A DNA stretch of 8,464 nt, from the NCBI GenBank assembly GCA_016839655.1, contig JAEOTW010000218.1:1-8464 (forward strand), in the 5' to 3' direction. This document shows positions 5,988 to 8,464 of the stretch, piece after piece; position 1 is the first letter of the stretch; each line of letters starts with the position of its first letter. Both the position numbers and the translations under genes were made by a program. The DNA is from Promethearchaeota archaeon (GTDB lineage Archaea > Asgardarchaeota > Lokiarchaeia > Sigynarchaeales > SOKP01). The notes beneath the pieces were generated by a model, which did not search any database, had not been told where the DNA came from, and saw only the letters and a list, made by a program, of their open reading frames with translations.

Positions 5988-7286
5988 ATGGATGGACAAA
6001 TGACTGAATTTAATAAAATTTTTAATGAGAAAGCAATTGATTATATACAGTTTCAGTTCACAACGGTTTTAGGTGAATTTAAAGCAGTAGAGTTTCCGGT
6101 TAAAATTTGGGACGACTTAAAAAATGGAACCGGGATTGATGGCTCAAGTTTAGGATTTCTCTCAACTGAACAGAGTGATATGCGAATAGTTCCAGATTTG
6201 AACACTTTTAATATCTTTCCTTGGAATCCACGAGTAGGACGTTTTATATGTGATCTTACTGATAATAAAGGTATTTCATATCCATCGTGTCCTCGTGGAT
6301 TATTGAAAGAAATAATTTCTAAAGCCAATTCATTAGGATATGAATACAGAATAAGACCTGAATTGGAGTGGTATTTCATAACAAAAAATTTGAAGCCTGG
6401 AGATAAAGGGACATACATGGATTTGTTACCGAAAGATATATTCCAAGATTTACGCCGCCAGATGACCGATGATATGATGAACATGGATATTGACGTTAAA
6501 ACTATACACCATGAGGTAGGGTTAGGTCAACAAGAAGTTGAATTCGTAGCAAACAATGCATTGCAACAAGCTGATAACGTGCAGACTGCAAAATTAATAA
6601 CAAAAGTAAGAGCTTTTTACAAAGATCTAATCAGTACTTATATGCCGAAACCTTTCGAGAATTTAGCAGGAAACGGCTTACATATTCATCAATATCTTAC
6701 TAAAAATGGAGAAAATATTTTTTCAGATAAGGAAAAAGGGATAAGTGATACTCTTAGATATTTTATAGGAGGTATTCAAAAACACATAGGCGCAATTTCA
6801 GCAGTTTTAAATCCAACAACAAATTCATATAAACGTTTAACACCTCACCATGAAGCCCCAGTATATGTATCTTGGGGTGTGGGGAATAGAACCGCATTAT
6901 TACGTGTTCCTGGCTATGAAAATTCAGCGCGGATTGAATATCGAGCAGGTGACGCTATGATGAATATATATCTAGGAAGTACTGTGTTATTAGCTGCGGG
7001 TCTAGATGGAGTAAAAAAGAAAATAGAACCAAACCAGCCCACCACCAAAAATGTTGATCTATTAAATGATGAGGAACGGAAACATCTAGGGATAAGCAAA
7101 CTCCCAGTAAGTCTGGAAGATTCTTTAGAAGCCTTTGAGAAAAGTAGTTTTATGAAAAAAACTATGGGAAAAGAACTAATGAAGATTTATCTGGATTTAA
7201 AATACAGTGAATTACAAGAGTTTGAACTAGCGAAATCGAATAAAAAGGAAAAAGAATGGGAGTTTAACAAATACCTTTATTGGTAA
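5988..7286 (+). CDS. glnA: Glutamine synthetase, type I (GSI-alpha-like, divergent)
   Basis: Forms glutamine from glutamate, ammonia and ATP; family members are cytoplasmic dodecamers. At 432 residues it has GSI-alpha length. Catalytic elements by alignment from memory: DGSS (51-54, with the ammonia-site Asp51), Glu125/Glu127 in PELEW, HHEVGLGQQE (Glu176, Glu183), GNGLHIH (228-234, His232), NPTTNSYKRL (Arg283), HHEAP (flap Glu289), NRTALLR (Arg301, Arg306), and RIEYR (Glu317, Arg319). Deviations: DAMMNIYL (322-329) where nearly all members have DPSANPYL, Ser59 at the position of the Bacillus feedback-inhibition Arg62, and VDLL where adenylylated enzymes carry the modifiable Tyr. It is therefore unlikely to be adenylylated and its feedback control may differ. 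A TAA directly abuts ATG 5988 in frame; ATG 6000 is an alternative start. It is 18 bases after the DUF6485 gene. A glutamine-synthetase-like ligase with another amine substrate is possible. Confidence 0.9.
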   Translation: MDGQMTEFNKIFNEKAIDYIQFQFTTVLGEFKAVEFPVKIWDDLKNGTGIDGSSLGFLSTEQSDMRIVPDLNTFNIFPWNPRVGRFICDLTDNKGISYPSCPRGLLKEIISKANSLGYEYRIRPELEWYFITKNLKPGDKGTYMDLLPKDIFQDLRRQMTDDMMNMDIDVKTIHHEVGLGQQEVEFVANNALQQADNVQTAKLITKVRAFYKDLISTYMPKPFENLAGNGLHIHQYLTKNGENIFSDKEKGISDTLRYFIGGIQKHIGAISAVLNPTTNSYKRLTPHHEAPVYVSWGVGNRTALLRVPGYENSARIEYRAGDAMMNIYLGSTVLLAAGLDGVKKKIEPNQPTTKNVDLLNDEERKHLGISKLPVSLEDSLEAFEKSSFMKKTMGKELMKIYLDLKYSELQEFELAKSNKKEKEWEFNKYLYW

Positions 7287-7449
7287 ATTGAAATTTAGAA
7301 GGAATTATCTAATTGATTATTTAAATAACTTTTTCTGGGAGAATTTTTTTATACCCTAATTCTCTATAATGTAATAATAGTCCAATTTAAAAAAAAAAAT
7401 ATATGTCTTTAATTAAAAATATGGAGGGATATAAATTTCAGATATTTTT
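7287..7449 (+). promoter_or_regulatory. glnA 3' region and promoter/leader of the slipin gene
   Basis: No gene. GAGAATT (7339-7345) and AATTCTC (7358-7364) can pair as a 7-base stem around a loop that holds most of a T run (7344-7350), a possible end for the glnA transcript. An A11 run (7389-7399) leads into AAATATATG (7397-7405), a likely TATA box giving a start near 7425. GGAGGGAT (7423-7430) is the strongest Shine-Dalgarno-like sequence in the window but lies 22 bases ahead of the ATG at 7450, too far for normal use. Confidence 0.45.
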
Positions 7450-8196
7450 ATGATTATTGGTATACTGATAGGCGTATTCTTCGTGATTCTTACTATTTTT
7501 CTTCTTACAGGCCTTAAGACAGCAACTGAATACAACCGTCTGATCATTTTTCGATTTGGCAGATATAAAAGAACCATTGGTCCTGGGATTATATATGTAT
7601 TCCCACTTATAGAGAAATCAATGTTGATCGATATAAGAATTAAAACCTTGGATATTGCTAAGCAAGACATCATATCTAAGGATAATATTCCTGTAACAGT
7701 TGATACAAGCGTATTTTACAAAGTTGTGAATCCTCAATATGCTACAACTAAGATTGAAAATTATATGAGAGCTGTGTTTAATTATACACAAGGAGCTTTA
7801 AGAGATGTCATTGGAGGTATGGAATTAGATGAAGTTTTAACCCAAAGAGAAAGGATTTCTCAAGAAATACGTAACGTAGTTGATGAGGAGACAAGAGAAT
7901 GGGGCATTGAAATTACCCAAATTAAGATCCAACAGATTGAATTACCAGAAAATATGAAGAGAGCAATGGCTGTACAAGCAGAAAAAGAGCGTGAGAAGCG
8001 TGCTACGATTATTGCTTCCGAAGGAGAATATGAAGCTGCAAAAAATATTGCGAAAGCTGCAGAACTATTATCTCAAAGTCCAGCGGCGATCCAGTTAAGA
8101 TCTTTACAAACAATTCAAGATATTTCTCATGAACCATCTCAAAAAATAGTAATTTTCATGCCTTCTGATATCGGAAATATACTTAAAAAACTGTAA
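7450..8196 (+). CDS. Slipin (stomatin/SPFH-band 7 family membrane protein)
   Basis: A 248-residue SPFH protein. The family forms oligomeric scaffolds in membranes and often works with NfeD-type proteases. One N-terminal hydrophobic segment (2-20) is followed by the SPFH domain: TATEYNRLIIFRFGRYKRTIGPG (24-46), a typical band-7 opening; FPLIEKSMLIDIR (51-63); and NIPVTVDTSVFYKVVNP (79-95). A conserved GALRDVIGGMELDEVLTQRERI segment (115-136) and WGIEITQIKIQQIELPE (151-167) come next. A charged coiled coil (about 168-205, MAVQAEKEREKRATIIASEGE) precedes the stomatin-type tail IQLRSLQTIQDI (214-225). The length is normal. No NfeD gene lies beside it in the window. The start is uncertain: ATG 7450 is the first usable codon after an in-frame TAA (7432-7434), but the strong GGAGGGAT better fits the ATT at 7435, which would add five residues. 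Confidence 0.93.
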   Translation: MIIGILIGVFFVILTIFLLTGLKTATEYNRLIIFRFGRYKRTIGPGIIYVFPLIEKSMLIDIRIKTLDIAKQDIISKDNIPVTVDTSVFYKVVNPQYATTKIENYMRAVFNYTQGALRDVIGGMELDEVLTQRERISQEIRNVVDEETREWGIEITQIKIQQIELPENMKRAMAVQAEKEREKRATIIASEGEYEAAKNIAKAAELLSQSPAAIQLRSLQTIQDISHEPSQKIVIFMPSDIGNILKKL

Positions 8197-8230
8197 AATA
8201 TATGGAAAACTATCAAAATAAGCGACAAAA

Positions 8231-8239
8231 AAATATAAT
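8231..8239 (+). promoter_or_regulatory. TATA-like box of the rubrerythrin-like gene
   Basis: AAATATAAT, preceded by an A-run, lies about 40 bases ahead of the ATG at 8275. A transcript would start near 8260, leaving a leader of about 15 bases. No Shine-Dalgarno site is seen. The slipin terminator lies between this box and the inferred start site. Confidence 0.4.
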
Positions 8240-8244
8240 TACAA

Positions 8245-8264
8245 TTTTTTTTTCTTTATTTTTT
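8245..8264 (+). terminator. Oligo-T terminator after the slipin gene
   Basis: T9 (8245-8253) followed by CTTTATTTTTT, about 50 bases after the slipin stop and just ahead of the next gene. It has no strong hairpin, as is typical of archaeal U-tract termination. Confidence 0.55.
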
Positions 8265-8274
8265 CATAATCAAA

Positions 8275-8464
8275 ATGTTAAAGGTTAGAAAAGTGGGAAT
8301 AACAGCAAAAAATTTAATGACTGGGTTTATAAAAGAGTCACAAACTAGCCCGAGATATGAAATTTACGCTGATGTCGCAAGAAAAGAGAATTTTGTTTTA
8401 ATTTCTAAAACTTTTAAAGAGTTAGCTATTCAAAAAAAAGAACGCGCAATTTCTCTTTATAAAC
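8275..8464 (+). CDS. Rubrerythrin-like (ferritin-like) protein, 3'-truncated, with altered iron ligands
   Basis: 63 residues of the N-terminal helical hairpin are visible; the gene continues past the window. Rubrerythrins reduce hydrogen peroxide at a di-iron centre in the cytoplasm. TAKNLMTGFIKESQTSPRY (10-28) and ARKENFVLISKTFKELA (35-51) align without gaps to the first half of Desulfovibrio rubrerythrin. Glu21 matches iron ligand Glu20. The ligand pair Glu53/His56 falls on Lys54 and Arg57 (segment IQKKERA), so two of the first-half ligands are missing. The frame is sound on both sides of an A8 run (8432-8439), so this is not an obvious indel. Whether the second half keeps its ligands or carries a rubredoxin domain is not visible. 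It could be a structural or regulatory relative instead of an active peroxidase. The ATG at 8275 gives the usual distance to the NLM motif. Confidence 0.8.
   Translation, partial: MLKVRKVGITAKNLMTGFIKESQTSPRYEIYADVARKENFVLISKTFKELAIQKKERAISLYK

Noticed and set aside
6053..6484. Minus-strand open frame of 143 codons inside glutamine synthetase
   Set aside because: It lies entirely opposite well-conserved GS coding sequence and its product has no recognisable motif; it is a shadow frame.
6914..7099. Minus-strand 61-codon open frame
   Set aside because: It is opposite the conserved C-terminal part of GS, with low-complexity Ser/Phe content and no ribosome site.
7413..7673. Minus-strand 86-codon open frame
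   Set aside because: It overlaps the slipin promoter and start on the other strand; the plus-strand frame has clear SPFH homology.
8432..8439. Indel in the A8 run as the cause of the odd rubrerythrin ligand residues
   Set aside because: The frame after the run (ERAISLYK) still aligns to the rubrerythrin helix without a gap, so the run length appears correct.
1..8464. CRISPR array, insertion sequence, tRNA/rRNA gene or defence island
   Set aside because: No regularly spaced direct repeats, transposase motifs, terminal repeats or structured RNA signatures were seen by eye on either strand.

Overview
The window reads as a piece of an archaeal chromosome, most likely from an Asgard (Lokiarchaeia-like) lineage. 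Seen directly: very AT-rich DNA, TATA-like boxes about 25-35 bases ahead of several genes, oligo-T runs without hairpins after genes, and short or no leaders on some genes with Shine-Dalgarno-like sites on others. Family evidence agrees: a THEP1 NTPase, a slipin, a DUF6485 protein, and a large acidic surface protein with a PGY + membrane helix + basic tail C-terminus of the kind I recall from Lokiarchaeal surface proteins. The lineage is an inference; no rRNA or tRNA is present.

Layout. 1-1062 (+): 3' part of dnaJ, whose start lies outside the window. 1116-2063 (-): an alpha/beta hydrolase of the monoacylglycerol lipase/lysophospholipase type, convergent with dnaJ. 2165-2698 (+): a THEP1-type NTPase, divergent from the hydrolase. 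2831-2947 (+): a 38-residue rubredoxin-like zinc-ribbon protein starting at TTG. 3146-5599 (+): an 817-residue exported, membrane-anchored protein built from six PPC-like beta-sandwich repeats. 5763-5969 and 5988-7286 (+): a DUF6485 Cys-rich protein and a type I glutamine synthetase, 18 bases apart, probably one operon. 7450-8196 (+): a slipin (stomatin/SPFH) membrane protein. 8275 to the window end (+): the start of a rubrerythrin-like protein.

Most genes look like independent housekeeping or stress units (protein folding, nitrogen assimilation, membrane organisation, redox) with their own promoters, not one pathway. The only likely operon is DUF6485-glnA. I see no CRISPR array, transposon, toxin-antitoxin pair or recognisable defence system.

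The most interesting points are departures from family norms. The hydrolase has Cys where the catalytic Asp should be. The rubrerythrin-like protein has Lys and Arg at two of its iron-ligand positions. The glutamine synthetase keeps its catalytic residues but lacks the usual NPY segment and the feedback-inhibition Arg. The surface protein has an A-A-B-B-A-A arrangement of repeats.
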